Shown here piece by piece: positions 1 to 8,374 of a stretch of DNA of 64,000 nt. The DNA comes from Kitasatospora indigofera (lineage in GTDB: Bacteria > Actinomycetota > Actinomycetes > Streptomycetales > Streptomycetaceae). Numbering within the stretch: position 1 is the stretch's first letter; every line of letters begins with the position of its first letter. The stretch is taken from contig NZ_BNBO01000027.1 of assembly GCF_014655955.1 (NCBI RefSeq), forward strand, positions 54,608 to 118,607, in the 5' to 3' direction. The notes under the pieces are model-generated. The model did not search any database, was not told the origin of the DNA, and was given only the letters and a program-made list of their open reading frames with translations. The position numbers and the translations under genes are program-made.

Positions 1-757
1 ACGCGGAGGCCAGCGGCCGGAGCTGCTTCAGCTGGGTCCAGGCGATCACCGACGCGGCCGCCGCCGAGCAGGCCCCGAAGATGTGCACCGGCAGCGCGCC
101 CATCGCCTGCGCCACCGCCGCGGCCCCGCCCACGATGATCAGCGCGGCCGTGGCCAGCCCCCAGGAGACCGACTGCGACTCGCAGGCGTCCGCCCGCGCC
201 CGGTACCAGGTCCGCTGCCCCTCCACCCGGGCCCGCAGGTACAGGGTGCGGCGCTCGGTCAGCCCGGCCGCCCGCACCCGGCGCATCTCCGGCGTGATCT
301 CGGGCAGCGTCCCCGGCGGGACCACGGACGGGTCCTCGAAGGCCTTCAGCACGTCGGCGACCTGCAGCAGGTAGCCCCGCTCCACCTCGGCGGAGTCCGC
401 CGGGCCGTCGAACGGCCGGGCCCGCACGGTGTACTTCCAGGCCAGTGTCTTCACCGACTCCGCCGCCGCCCGCGCCTCGTACCAGCGCCCCTGCGGGTTG
501 CTCTGGCGCAGCCGGAACCAGAAGTAGCCGGCCGCCAGGAACGCCGCGACCGAGAACAGCGGCGTGACGTCCGCGTCCCCCCGGTGGCTGGGCCCCGGCA
601 CGGTGCTCACCACCGCCGCGACCACCAGCATCACGATCTGCCCCCGGTACCAGCGCAGTGTCTGCCGCTGCCCCTGCAGCGACGCCTTGTCCGCCGTCCA
701 GAACGGCTCCGGCAGCAGCCGTGCCTCTTCCGTTCCCGGTGGATCCTCTTGGACCAT
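1..757 (-). CDS. DUF4231 (SLATT-type) membrane protein, 3' end outside window
   Basis: The minus-strand frame is open from ATG at 757 to the window edge, giving 252 codons with no stop seen, so the C-terminus is missing. Near residues 35-75 are two hydrophobic stretches around a charged turn (motifs IVMLVVAAVVSTV and LFSVAAFLAAGYFWF). A second hydrophobic pair lies near residues 195-235 (LATAALIIVGGAAAVAQA, then HIFGACSAAAASVIAW). A soluble, Arg/Glu-rich middle contains RWYEARAAAESVKTLAWKY. This four-helix layout fits the DUF4231/SLATT family, some members of which are proposed to form pores in defence or signalling systems. No effector or nucleotide-sensor gene is adjacent on the visible side, so this copy may be a stand-alone membrane protein. 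It is divergent from the phosphatidyltransferase gene at 1024. Function is not established. Confidence 0.8.
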   Translation of the reverse strand, partial: MVQEDPPGTEEARLLPEPFWTADKASLQGQRQTLRWYRGQIVMLVVAAVVSTVPGPSHRGDADVTPLFSVAAFLAAGYFWFRLRQSNPQGRWYEARAAAESVKTLAWKYTVRARPFDGPADSAEVERGYLLQVADVLKAFEDPSVVPPGTLPEITPEMRRVRAAGLTERRTLYLRARVEGQRTWYRARADACESQSVSWGLATAALIIVGGAAAVAQAMGALPVHIFGACSAAAASVIAWTQLKQLRPLASA

Positions 758-1023
758 CGCGAAAGCCCCTCCCCGTCTCCCGTCCAGGCAGTATGCCCAC
801 CACCAACTGGGCTACACAGAACCTTGGTTGGAGATCGGCGGCGCGATCCCCGCGGCAGCGGGCGGGCGGCCCCGCACGGCCGGGCCGCCCCGGCGGCGGC
901 CGGCCCGGCCGCGGACCCGCCCGCCGGCCCGTTTGCGCTCACGCCGTACCGTGCGCTTGCGTGTGATCGCACACCCGGCCGAATCAGCCGCACGGGTGCG
1001 CCCGAGCCAGCCACGGAGACAGC

Positions 1024-1788
1024 ATGACCAGGGTCCAACTCGAAGAACTGCGCGGTGTCGTCCACCCGCCCGGCAAGCTCGACAGCCGGGCGGAGCACTG
1101 GGCCGGCCGCCTCTACATGCGCTCCGTCTCACTGCGGATCACCCGCCTCCTGCTCGACACCCGTTGGTCGCCGAACCAGATCACCGGCGTGATGGTGGTG
1201 GCGGGCGTGCTCTCCGGGGCCGCCCTGCTGGTGCCCGGAATCGGCGGAGCGGTGCTGTCCGTGCTGTTCATGCAGCTCTACCTGCTGCTGGACTGCGTGG
1301 ACGGCGAGGTCGCCAGGTGGCGCAAGCAGTACAGCCCGCTCGGCGTCTACCTGGACCGCCTCGGCGCCTACCTCGCGGACGCCGCCGTGATGATCGGCAT
1401 GGGCTTCCGGGCCTCCTCGCTGCACATCGGCCCCTACCTGGTGGCCGGCCTGGCCGCGGCGATCGGCGTGCTGATCCTCAAGGCCTCCTCCGACCTGGTC
1501 CACGTGGCCCGGGCCGACAGCGGCCTGGCGAAGGCCACCGACGCCTCGGTCGTGCCGCGCTCCTCCGGTCTCGCCCGGGTCCGCCGGCTCGCCTCGGCCG
1601 TCGGCGTCCACCGCCTCTGCAACGGGATCGAGTGCACCCTACTGCTGCTCGTCGCGGCGCTGGCCGACCTCGCGCTCGGCGGCCTGACGGCCACCCGGGT
1701 CGCGGTCGCCGCCGTCACCGCCGTCGTGTGGGTGCTCGTCCCGGCGCACATCGTCTCGATCGTCGCCTCCTCGCGACTCAAGAGGTAG
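1024..1788 (+). CDS. CDP-alcohol phosphatidyltransferase family membrane protein
   Basis: This 254-residue protein belongs to the family that moves a phosphoalcohol from a CDP-linked donor in phospholipid or polar-head-group synthesis. The signature is near residues 90-118: DCVDGEVAR, then eight residues, then GVYLDRLGAYLAD. The first three catalytic aspartates of D-x2-DG-x2-AR-x8-G-x3-D-x3-D are present. The fourth position, four residues after the third Asp, appears to be Ala, with the next Asp four residues further on. About six hydrophobic segments follow the motif or flank it, as usual. The ATG at 1024 follows an upstream purine-rich stretch ending in GGAGACAGC. It stands alone between divergent and convergent neighbours. 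The substrate cannot be named, and loss of the fourth Asp may mean changed chemistry. Confidence 0.8.
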   Translation: MTRVQLEELRGVVHPPGKLDSRAEHWAGRLYMRSVSLRITRLLLDTRWSPNQITGVMVVAGVLSGAALLVPGIGGAVLSVLFMQLYLLLDCVDGEVARWRKQYSPLGVYLDRLGAYLADAAVMIGMGFRASSLHIGPYLVAGLAAAIGVLILKASSDLVHVARADSGLAKATDASVVPRSSGLARVRRLASAVGVHRLCNGIECTLLLLVAALADLALGGLTATRVAVAAVTAVVWVLVPAHIVSIVASSRLKR

Positions 1789-1905
1789 CGCCGTACGGCC
1801 CCCTGGGGCCCGGCCGCCGGCACCGCCGGGCCGCGTGACTGCGGGGCCCGGCGGCGGCCGGCGTACGACCGGCGGCCCCAGGCCCCAGGCTCCATGGCTC
1901 AGGCC

Positions 1906-2790
1906 TCAGGCCTCCAGGCCCGCGAGGTCGAGCTTGCCGAGCCGGTCCGGGTCGGCGATCACGTCGATGGCGACGATCCGCCCGCCGGTGACGGTGAAGG
2001 CCATCACGGACATCGCCCGGCCGGCCGTGGCCACCACCACCCCCGCCACCCCGTTGACCAGCGCGGGGCGGACGAACGGCGACAGCCTGCGGAAGGTGAG
2101 CGCCTGCGAGGCCACCGTCCCCGCGCCGTGGAGCACCACCGTACGGCCGGCCCGGAGCGCGCCGCCGTCGGACCGCAGCACCACGTCCGGGGCGAGCACG
2201 GCGACGAGCGCGTCGAAGTCGCCGTCCCGGGAGGCGGCGAAGAACGCGGCCACCACCTCGCGCTGCCGGGCCCGGTCCGGGTCCGGCGCGGGGGCCTGCC
2301 CCTGCACCCGGCGGCGGGCCCGGCTGGCCAGTTGCCTGGTCGCGGCGGCGGACTTCTCGATCATCGGGGCGATCTCGTCGAAGGGCACGGCGAACATGTC
2401 GTGCAGCACGAAGGCGATCCGCTCGGCCGGCGTCAGCGACTCCAGCACCACCAGCAGCGCCAGCCCGACCGAGTCGGCCAGCAGCACCTCGTGCTCCGGG
2501 TCCACCACGTCCGCCCGGCCGACGACCGGGTCCGGCATCCGCACCTCCAGCGAGTCCTCGCCGCGCTGCGCGCGCCGGCGCAACCCGCTCAGACAGATCC
2601 GCGCCACCACCGTGGTCAGCCAGCCGCCGAGGTTCTGCACCTCGGCGACGTCGGTCCGGCCGAGCCGCAGCCAGGTCTCCTGGACGGCGTCGTCGGCCTC
2701 GCTGAGGGAGCCGAGCATCCGGTAGGCCACCGCCCGCAGGTGCGACCGGTGCTCCTCGAACCGCTCGGCCAGCGCGTCGCTCTCGTCCAC
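1906..2790 (-). CDS. ECF sigma factor, SigJ/ECF41 type with SnoaL-like C-terminal domain
   Basis: The protein has 294 residues from GTG at 2790, which follows a GGAAGGAAGG stretch. An open frame continues upstream but shows no family similarity. Sigma-2 lies near residues 10-80 (HRSHLRAVAYRMLGSLSEAD, then QETWLRLGR) and sigma-4 near 120-180 (TPAERIAFVLHDMF, then a helix-turn-helix with EIAPMIEKSAAATRQLASRA). A SnoaL-like domain of about 110 residues follows. ECF41 factors carry a DGGG-type motif and an NPDKL-type motif in this extension. Here the matching stretches are SDGGALRAGR and ADPDRLGKL. In ECF41 the extension acts as a built-in regulator instead of an anti-sigma protein. The usual neighbouring target genes (DoxX, carboxymuconolactone decarboxylase or oxidoreductase) are not adjacent, so its regulon is elsewhere or unknown. 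Confidence 0.9.
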   Translation of the reverse strand: MDESDALAERFEEHRSHLRAVAYRMLGSLSEADDAVQETWLRLGRTDVAEVQNLGGWLTTVVARICLSGLRRRAQRGEDSLEVRMPDPVVGRADVVDPEHEVLLADSVGLALLVVLESLTPAERIAFVLHDMFAVPFDEIAPMIEKSAAATRQLASRARRRVQGQAPAPDPDRARQREVVAAFFAASRDGDFDALVAVLAPDVVLRSDGGALRAGRTVVLHGAGTVASQALTFRRLSPFVRPALVNGVAGVVVATAGRAMSVMAFTVTGGRIVAIDVIADPDRLGKLDLAGLEA

Positions 2791-2870
2791 CTGTCGCCTT
2801 CCTTCCGCCTGAGGGTCCTTGCAGTAGACCACCGGAAGGACGGCCGCGGCCGGGAGTTCGCACACTCGGC

Positions 2871-2898
2871 CGGACGCCGGACGCCGGACGCCGGACGC
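2871..2898. repeat. 7-bp tandem repeat, four copies
   Basis: Four exact head-to-tail copies of CGGACGC lie between the sigma-factor gene and the terminator of the purine permease. The array is outside coding sequence. Confidence 0.85.
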
Positions 2899-2927
2899 CG
2901 GGCGGCCCCGGCCCGGTGGCCGGACGC

Positions 2928-2968
2928 GGACGGGCCCCACCGCTGCGCACACGCGGTGGGGCCCGTCC
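2928..2968 (-). terminator. Intrinsic-type terminator hairpin downstream of the NCS2 permease
   Basis: A perfect 16-bp inverted repeat (left arm GGACGGGCCCCACCGC) encloses a 9-nt loop, about 50 nt past the permease stop codon. It has no T-tract, as is common in streptomycetes. Confidence 0.8.
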
Positions 2969-3016
2969 TGCGGTGCCGGCCGGGCGCCGGTGGCGGCCCG
3001 GGCACGGCGGGGTGGG

Positions 3017-4474
3017 TCAGAGCAGCCCGAGGGCCGGCATCAGGTAGTAGAAGGCGAAGACCGCCGCCACGCCGTACATCGCCACCGGGACCTCACGGCC
3101 CCGGCCGACGGCCACCCGCAGCACGCAGAAGGTGATGAAGCCGATGCCCAGGCCGTTGGTGATGGAGTAGGTGAACGGCATCATCACCATGGTCAGGAAG
3201 GCCGGGATGGCGATCGTGTAGTCGCTCCAGTCGATCTCGCGGATGGAGTTCGCGAGGATCAGGAAGCCGACCGTGACCAGCGCCGGGGTGGCGGCCTGGG
3301 CGGGGACCATGGTGGCCAGCGGGGTGAGGAACAGCGCCACCGCGAACAGCCCGCCGGTGACGATCGAGGCGAAGCCGGTGCGGGCGCCCTCGCCGACGCC
3401 GGCGGTGGACTCGACGAAGCAGGTGTTGGCGGAGGCGGAGGTGGCGCCGCCGGCGGCGGTGGCGATGCCGTCGACCATCAGGATCTTGTTGATGCCCGGC
3501 AGGTCGCCGTTGCGGTCCAGCAGGTGCGCCTCGTCGGCGACGCCGAGGATGGTGCCCATCGCGTCGAAGAAGCAGCTCATCAGGACGGTGAAGACGAACA
3601 GGACACCGGTCAGGATGCCGACCTTGCCGAAGCCGCCGAACAGGCTGACCTCGCCGACCAGCCCGAAGTCGGGCGCGGCGACCGGGTTGCCCGGCCAGGC
3701 CGGGACGGTCAGGCCCCAGCTCATCGCGGGGATGTCGGCGAGCTTGTCGATCACCAGCGCGACGCCGGTCATCACCACGATGCTGACCAGGATCGCGCCG
3801 GGCACCTTGCGGACCAGCAGGACGAGGGTCAGCAGCAGGCCGAGGATGAAGACCAGCACCGGCCAGCCGTTGAGGTGCCCGTTGCTGCCGAGCTGGAGCG
3901 GGACGGTGGTGTGCGCGGCGTCCGGGATCCGGCTGACGAAGCCGGAGTCGACCAGGCCGACCAGCACGATGAAGAGGCCGATGCCGATGGCGATGGCCTT
4001 GCGCAGGCCGAGCGGCACCGCGTTCATGACCCGCTCGCGGAGCCCGGTGGCCACCAGCAGCATGATCGCGAAGCCGGCCAGCACGACCATGCCCATCGCG
4101 TCCGGCCAGGTCATCCTGGGGGCGAGCTGCAGGGCGACGATGGTGTTGACGCCGAGGCCGGCGGCCAGGGCGATCGGGACGTTGCCGATCACGCCCATCA
4201 ACAGGGTCGTCAGTGCCGCGGTGAGGGCGGTCGCGGTGACCAGCTGGGCGCTGTCGAGGTGCTGCCCGTTCATGTCGACGGCGCTCGACAGGATGATCGG
4301 GTTCAGGACCAGGATGTACGCCATCGTGAAGAAGGTGGCGACGCCGCCGCGGACCTCGCGGGAGAGGCTGGAGCCCCGCTCGGAGATCTTGAAGAAACGG
4401 TCGAGGGCGCCGGAGGGGGCCGGCGTCGTCGGGGAAGGCTCGGGCGACTCGGTGGTCGGCTGGGCCACTGGCAT
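3017..4474 (-). CDS. NCS2 family (AzgA-like) purine permease
   Basis: This 485-residue multi-pass membrane protein is of the adenine/guanine/hypoxanthine branch of NCS2 transporters, which import purine bases with protons. Family features include the early GGVATFFTMAYILVLNP stretch, AAGLGVNTIVAL, the long MSCFFDAMGTILGVADEA segment, the ASANTCFVESTAGVGEGARTG region and the IAIPAFLTMVMMPFTYSI helix. The start at 4474 gives the family length. It follows GAGG eight bases upstream, and the longer open frame adds only a low-complexity Pro/Arg tail. It is divergent from the DUF2530 gene, a common streptomycete neighbour pair. A strong hairpin follows. The specificity among purines cannot be read from sequence. 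Confidence 0.93.
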   Translation of the reverse strand: MPVAQPTTESPEPSPTTPAPSGALDRFFKISERGSSLSREVRGGVATFFTMAYILVLNPIILSSAVDMNGQHLDSAQLVTATALTAALTTLLMGVIGNVPIALAAGLGVNTIVALQLAPRMTWPDAMGMVVLAGFAIMLLVATGLRERVMNAVPLGLRKAIAIGIGLFIVLVGLVDSGFVSRIPDAAHTTVPLQLGSNGHLNGWPVLVFILGLLLTLVLLVRKVPGAILVSIVVMTGVALVIDKLADIPAMSWGLTVPAWPGNPVAAPDFGLVGEVSLFGGFGKVGILTGVLFVFTVLMSCFFDAMGTILGVADEAHLLDRNGDLPGINKILMVDGIATAAGGATSASANTCFVESTAGVGEGARTGFASIVTGGLFAVALFLTPLATMVPAQAATPALVTVGFLILANSIREIDWSDYTIAIPAFLTMVMMPFTYSITNGLGIGFITFCVLRVAVGRGREVPVAMYGVAAVFAFYYLMPALGLL

Positions 4475-4741
4475 ACGTGCATCCTCGGGTGGGGGCGGAG
4501 GAGAGGGCGTGCACCCGAGCGTCGGCGGCCGGGCGATCCGGGCAGACCTGGGGGTGGTCAAGGCGACACGCCGGGGCCGGCCGGAGATCCAAGTATGAGG
4601 ACCTTGGTCGTGCACGCGCTATCTTCGCGCGTAGAACGCACATTCGGCGGGCATGGACCGGTCGCCCCCGGCACTCCTCCGATCATCCTCCGCCGGATGG
4701 GCGCTGCACAGGACCGCCACGCCGGCCGTACTCTAGGGCCC

Positions 4742-5047
4742 ATGCCGAAGACCGCGCTGCGCCCCTCCCCCCCGCCCCTGGAGGCGAACGACGTCGCCAT
4801 CGTCGGCGGCGGCACGGTCCTGTGGTTCGTCGCCTTCCTGGTGCTGCTCCCCTTCCACAGCACGCTCGCCGCGCAGGGGCGCGGCGACTGGCAGTGGATC
4901 TGCCTGGCCGGCGCCGGCCTGGGCCTGATCGGCCTCTGGTACTGCCGGGCCCGGCGGGCGGCCATCGCCCGTGACCGGGCCGCCGCCACCACGGCCGCCG
5001 GCGGACCGGAGCACGAGACGAACGGCCAGAGCCCGGCCAACGACTGA
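4742..5047 (+). CDS. DUF2530 small membrane protein
   Basis: The protein has 101 residues with two predicted transmembrane helices near residues 22-40 (GGGTVLWFVAFLVLLPF) and 52-68 (CLAGAGLGLIGLWYC), then a charged C-terminal tail. Length, the EANDVAIVGGGTVLWFV start and its position beside the NCS2 permease match DUF2530. The function of the family is unknown. No clear ribosome-binding site precedes ATG 4742 (CTCTAGGGCCC), so it may be leaderless or weakly translated. Confidence 0.8.
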   Translation: MPKTALRPSPPPLEANDVAIVGGGTVLWFVAFLVLLPFHSTLAAQGRGDWQWICLAGAGLGLIGLWYCRARRAAIARDRAAATTAAGGPEHETNGQSPAND

Positions 5048-5064
5048 CCGGCCCGGCCCCGCCC

Positions 5065-5108
5065 GACGGCGGGCGACGGGCGACGGCGGGCGACGGCGGG
5101 CGACGGGC
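5065..5108. repeat. 10-bp tandem repeat after the DUF2530 stop
   Basis: The unit GACGGCGGGC occurs three times, with two shortened 7-bp copies (GACGGGC) interspersed. The array starts 17 bp past the DUF2530 stop codon. Confidence 0.8.
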
Positions 5109-5223
5109 GGCGGGACCCGTCGGACGAGCCTCGCCGCGCGGCCTCCGACCCCGGCCACCCGGTCGGACCGAATCGGCTGTTACCACCACGCACCGGACAT
5201 GTCGCGCCCGTACAGTCGGTGCC

Positions 5224-7746
5224 ATGACGCAGCCCGCGGAAGACACCGCCGACAACGGGAGCGGCGGCGCACCGCGGTCCGCCCCCGGTGCCCATCCGCT
5301 GGGGCTCGTCCCCGGCCGGCGCGGCGGGCTGACGGCGGCCGAGGTCGCCGAACGGGTCGCCCGCGGTGCCGTCAACGACGTGCCGGTGCGGTCCAGCCGT
5401 TCGGTGAAGGAGATCGTCCGGGCGAACGTCTTCACCCGGTTCAACGCGATCATCGGCGTCATGTTCGCCGTCATCCTGGTGGTCGGACCGATCCAGGACG
5501 GTCTCTTCGGGCTGGTCATCGTGGCCAACACGGCGATCGGGATCATCCAGGAGATGCGCGCCAAGCGGACCCTGGACAGCCTGGCCCTGATCGGCGAGGC
5601 CAAGCCGCAGGTCCGCCGGGACGGCCGGGTCGAACAGGTGGCGGTGGCCGCGATCGTGCTGGACGACACCGTGCTGCTCGGCATCGGCGACAAGGTGATC
5701 GTCGACGGCGAGGTGACCGAGGCGGACGGCCTGGAGATCGACGAGTCGCTGCTGACCGGCGAGCCCGACCCCGTCCTCAAGCTGCCCGGCGACCAGGTGA
5801 TGTCGGGCAGTTTCGTGGTGGCCGGCGCCGGCGCCTTCAGCGCCACCCGGGTCGGCCGCGAGGCGTACGCCGCCCAGCTCGCCGAGGAGGCCAGCCGGTT
5901 CACCCTGGTCAGCTCGGAGCTGCGCAGCGGCATCGACAGCATCCTGAAGTTCATCACCTGGCTGCTGGTCCCGACCGCGATCGGCCTGATCATCAGCCAG
6001 CTGGCGGTGGAGGGCAGCGACTGGCGCGAGGCCGTCCGGCGGATGGTGGCCGGGATCGTCCCGATGGTGCCGGAGGGCCTGGTGCTGCTGACCTCGGTGG
6101 CCTTCGCGATCGGCGTGGTGCGGCTCGGCCGCAAGCAGTGCCTGGTGCAGGAGCTGCCGGCGATCGAGGGCCTGGCCCGGGTCGACACGGTCTGCCTGGA
6201 CAAGACCGGCACCCTCACCGAGGGCGGCATGGACGTGGTCGAGCTGCGGCCGCTGCCCGGCCCGCCGGCGCCGGCCGGCCCGCCCCGCGCGGCCGAGGTG
6301 CCGGGGGCGGACGGCCCGCCGGGCGCGGACGGCGCCGACGGCCCGGTGGACCCGGCCGTGCTGCGCACCGCCCTCGGGGTGCTGGCCGGGGCGGACGCCC
6401 GGCCGAACCCCAGCATGCGGGCCATCATCGACGCCTACGGCAGCGCCGCCGGCTCCGGCGGCGAGTGGCGGGTGATCGAGGCGATGCCGTTCTCCTCGGC
6501 CCGCAAGTGGAGCGGGGTGCAGCTGCTGGAACCGCAGGGCGCCGAGGCCAGCTGGCTGCTCGGCGCGCCCGACGTCCTGCTGGCGGAGGGGCACCCGACC
6601 CTCGCCGAGGTCGACGAGCTGGGCGCCAAGGGCCTGCGGGTGCTGCTGCTCGGCCGCACGCTCGTCCCGCTGGACGCCCCCGACCCGGCCGCCGGCCTGC
6701 GGCCGCTCGCGCTGGTGGTGCTGGAGCAGCGGCTGCGCGACGACGCGGCCGACACCCTGCGCTACTTCGAGAGCCAGCAGGTGCGGGCGAAGGTGATCTC
6801 CGGCGACGCGGCCGTCTCGGTCGGCGCGGTGGCCGCCAACCTGGGCCTGCCCGGCGCGGAGCACCCGGTGGACGCCCGGACGCTGCCCGCCGACCCGGAG
6901 GAGCTGGCCGACACCGCCGACCGGACGTCCGTCTTCGGCCGGGTCACCCCGCAGCAGAAGCGCGAACTGGTCGGCGCCCTCCAGGCGCGCGGGCACACGG
7001 TGGCGATGACCGGCGACGGCGTCAACGACGTGCTCGCCCTCAAGGACGCCGACATCGGCGTCGCGATGGGCTCCGGCAGCGAGGCGACCCGGGCGGTGGC
7101 GCAGATCGTGCTGCTGGACGACAGCTTCGCCACCCTGCCCTCGGTGGTCGCCGAGGGCCGCCGGGTGATCGGCAACATCGAGCGGGTGGCGACCCTCTTC
7201 CTGGTGAAGACGGTCTACTCGGTGCTGCTGGCGATCCTGGTGATCTGCACCCACTCGCCGTACCCGTTCCTGCCCCGGCACTCCACGGTGCTCTCCACCC
7301 TGACCATCGGCGTGCCGGCCTTCTTCCTGGCGCTGGCCCCGAACAACGAGCGGGCCCGGCGGGGCTTCGTCCGGCGGGTGCTGCGGCTGGCCGTGCCGGG
7401 CGGGCTGATCGCGGGCACCGCGACCTTCACCGCGTACGCGCTGGCCCGCGCCAACCACGACACCGACCTGGAGGCGGACACCAGCGTGGCCACCCTGACG
7501 CTGTTCCTGGTGGCGATCTGGGTGCTGGCGATCGTCGCGCGGCCCTACAACTGGTGGCGGCTGCTGCTGATCGCCACCATGGGCGGGGCGTTCGCGCTGG
7601 TCCTGCTGGTGCCGTGGCTGTCGGACTTCTTCCAGCTCTCGCTGGCCGGCACCCGCGACCCGTGGGCGGGGGTGGCGATCGCGATGATCGCCGGGGTGGC
7701 GCTGGAGGTGGTGTGGCGGTACGTCGGGCGCGGTGCGGAGGCCTGA
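5224..7746 (+). CDS. P-type cation-transporting ATPase, CtpE-like
   Basis: The protein has 840 residues. It shows the full P-type ATPase set: actuator motif LLTGEPDPV, membrane-helix-4 motif GMVPEGLVLLTS, phosphorylation motif CLDKTGTLTEGG with the phospho-Asp near residue 326, and the hinge motif MTGDGVNDVLALKDADIGVAMG. No N-terminal metal-binding CxxC domain is present. The PEGLVLLTS helix with QELPAIEGLARVD resembles mycobacterial CtpE, a calcium transporter. That is similarity by eye, and the transported ion here is inferred. A Pro/Gly/Ala-rich insert near residues 345-380 widens the nucleotide-binding domain. A TACAGT hexamer lies 7 nt before ATG 5224 with no Shine-Dalgarno, so the mRNA may be leaderless. 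Confidence 0.9.
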   Translation: MTQPAEDTADNGSGGAPRSAPGAHPLGLVPGRRGGLTAAEVAERVARGAVNDVPVRSSRSVKEIVRANVFTRFNAIIGVMFAVILVVGPIQDGLFGLVIVANTAIGIIQEMRAKRTLDSLALIGEAKPQVRRDGRVEQVAVAAIVLDDTVLLGIGDKVIVDGEVTEADGLEIDESLLTGEPDPVLKLPGDQVMSGSFVVAGAGAFSATRVGREAYAAQLAEEASRFTLVSSELRSGIDSILKFITWLLVPTAIGLIISQLAVEGSDWREAVRRMVAGIVPMVPEGLVLLTSVAFAIGVVRLGRKQCLVQELPAIEGLARVDTVCLDKTGTLTEGGMDVVELRPLPGPPAPAGPPRAAEVPGADGPPGADGADGPVDPAVLRTALGVLAGADARPNPSMRAIIDAYGSAAGSGGEWRVIEAMPFSSARKWSGVQLLEPQGAEASWLLGAPDVLLAEGHPTLAEVDELGAKGLRVLLLGRTLVPLDAPDPAAGLRPLALVVLEQRLRDDAADTLRYFESQQVRAKVISGDAAVSVGAVAANLGLPGAEHPVDARTLPADPEELADTADRTSVFGRVTPQQKRELVGALQARGHTVAMTGDGVNDVLALKDADIGVAMGSGSEATRAVAQIVLLDDSFATLPSVVAEGRRVIGNIERVATLFLVKTVYSVLLAILVICTHSPYPFLPRHSTVLSTLTIGVPAFFLALAPNNERARRGFVRRVLRLAVPGGLIAGTATFTAYALARANHDTDLEADTSVATLTLFLVAIWVLAIVARPYNWWRLLLIATMGGAFALVLLVPWLSDFFQLSLAGTRDPWAGVAIAMIAGVALEVVWRYVGRGAEA

Positions 7747-7768
7747 CGTACCGCCGGGGCCGGACGGG

Positions 7769-8278
7769 TCAGACCAGGATGCCCGTGCAGCGGTCGTCCA
7801 GGTAGGCCTGCTTGGCCGCCTCGTCGCGGTCCGAGCTCAGGTAGCGGGACCAGCCGCGCCGCTCGTGCGAGGTGACGTCCAGCTCCAGGATGTCCATCGT
7901 CGGCCGCGGCACCTCGGCCCGGACGGGGTAGGGCAGGAAGCCCGCGTCGTCCTTGAAGTACAGGCCGGTGTGCAGCTCGTTGATGTTGCGCCAGACGCAG
8001 ATCATCAGGAAGTACTTGTCACCGGCCCGGTGCAGCAGCGCGTAGCCGATCTCCTGGCGCAGCTCCAGCCGCCCGGCCGCCTCCTCCGAGCGCAGCCAGT
8101 CCTGGGCCTCCTCGCGGACGTCCTTGGGGACGTCCTGGTCGGCGCGGAAGATGTCGTACCACTTGAACACCGCGGTCGGGAGCAGCAGCTCCTCGTCCGG
8201 GCGGATGGTCTTCTCGGTATGCACGTACTCGGCGGGGATGCTGCCGAGCTCGCCGAGGTTCGGTATGGCCTGGGTCAT
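7769..8278 (-). CDS. Unrecognised 169-residue protein, last gene of the biosynthetic cluster
   Basis: I do not recognise the family. It is a soluble, acidic 169-residue protein with no signal peptide or membrane helix. Notable segments are VFKWYDIFRAD, a DALF-free charged helix around KDVREEAQDWLRSEEAAG, YFLMICVWRNINELHTGLYFK (mixed strand pattern), and a tail with HERRGWSRYL. The ATG at 8278 is chosen because AAGGTGGAAG precedes it. An in-frame ATG 33 bases upstream would start inside a tandem repeat. It lies 96 bp after the ATP-grasp gene on the same strand, and the gap is nearly all repeat. Position suggests a role in the cluster, perhaps a tailoring or self-protection protein. This is inference only. 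Confidence 0.7.
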   Translation of the reverse strand: MTQAIPNLGELGSIPAEYVHTEKTIRPDEELLLPTAVFKWYDIFRADQDVPKDVREEAQDWLRSEEAAGRLELRQEIGYALLHRAGDKYFLMICVWRNINELHTGLYFKDDAGFLPYPVRAEVPRPTMDILELDVTSHERRGWSRYLSSDRDEAAKQAYLDDRCTGILV

Positions 8279-8294
8279 GACTTCCACCTTCGTA

Positions 8295-8366
8295 GGGTCG
8301 GACGGCTTCACGGGGTCGGACGGTGTGACGGGACGGAACGGTGTGACGGGGCGGAACGGCGGGGCG
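8295..8366. repeat. 18-bp degenerate tandem repeat, four copies
   Basis: Four consecutive 18-bp units (8295-8312, 8313-8330, 8331-8348, 8349-8366) share the pattern GGNYGGAACGGTGTGACG with substitutions. The array starts 9 bp after the ATP-grasp stop codon on the minus strand and ends just before the ribosome-binding site of the next gene. Confidence 0.8.
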
Positions 8367-8374
8367 GACGGCGC

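Noticed and set aside
960..976. GTGTG-N4-CACAC as a CRP-like operator before the phosphatidyltransferase
   Set aside because: The arms are short and the spacing differs from the TGTGA-N6-TCACA consensus.
4558..7458. A 966-codon open frame opposite the P-type ATPase
   Set aside because: His/Arg/Gln-rich antisense translation without any motif; the ATPase frame is certain.
8295..8366. Tandem repeat as a CRISPR array
   Set aside because: Contiguous units with no unique spacers; it is a plain minisatellite.
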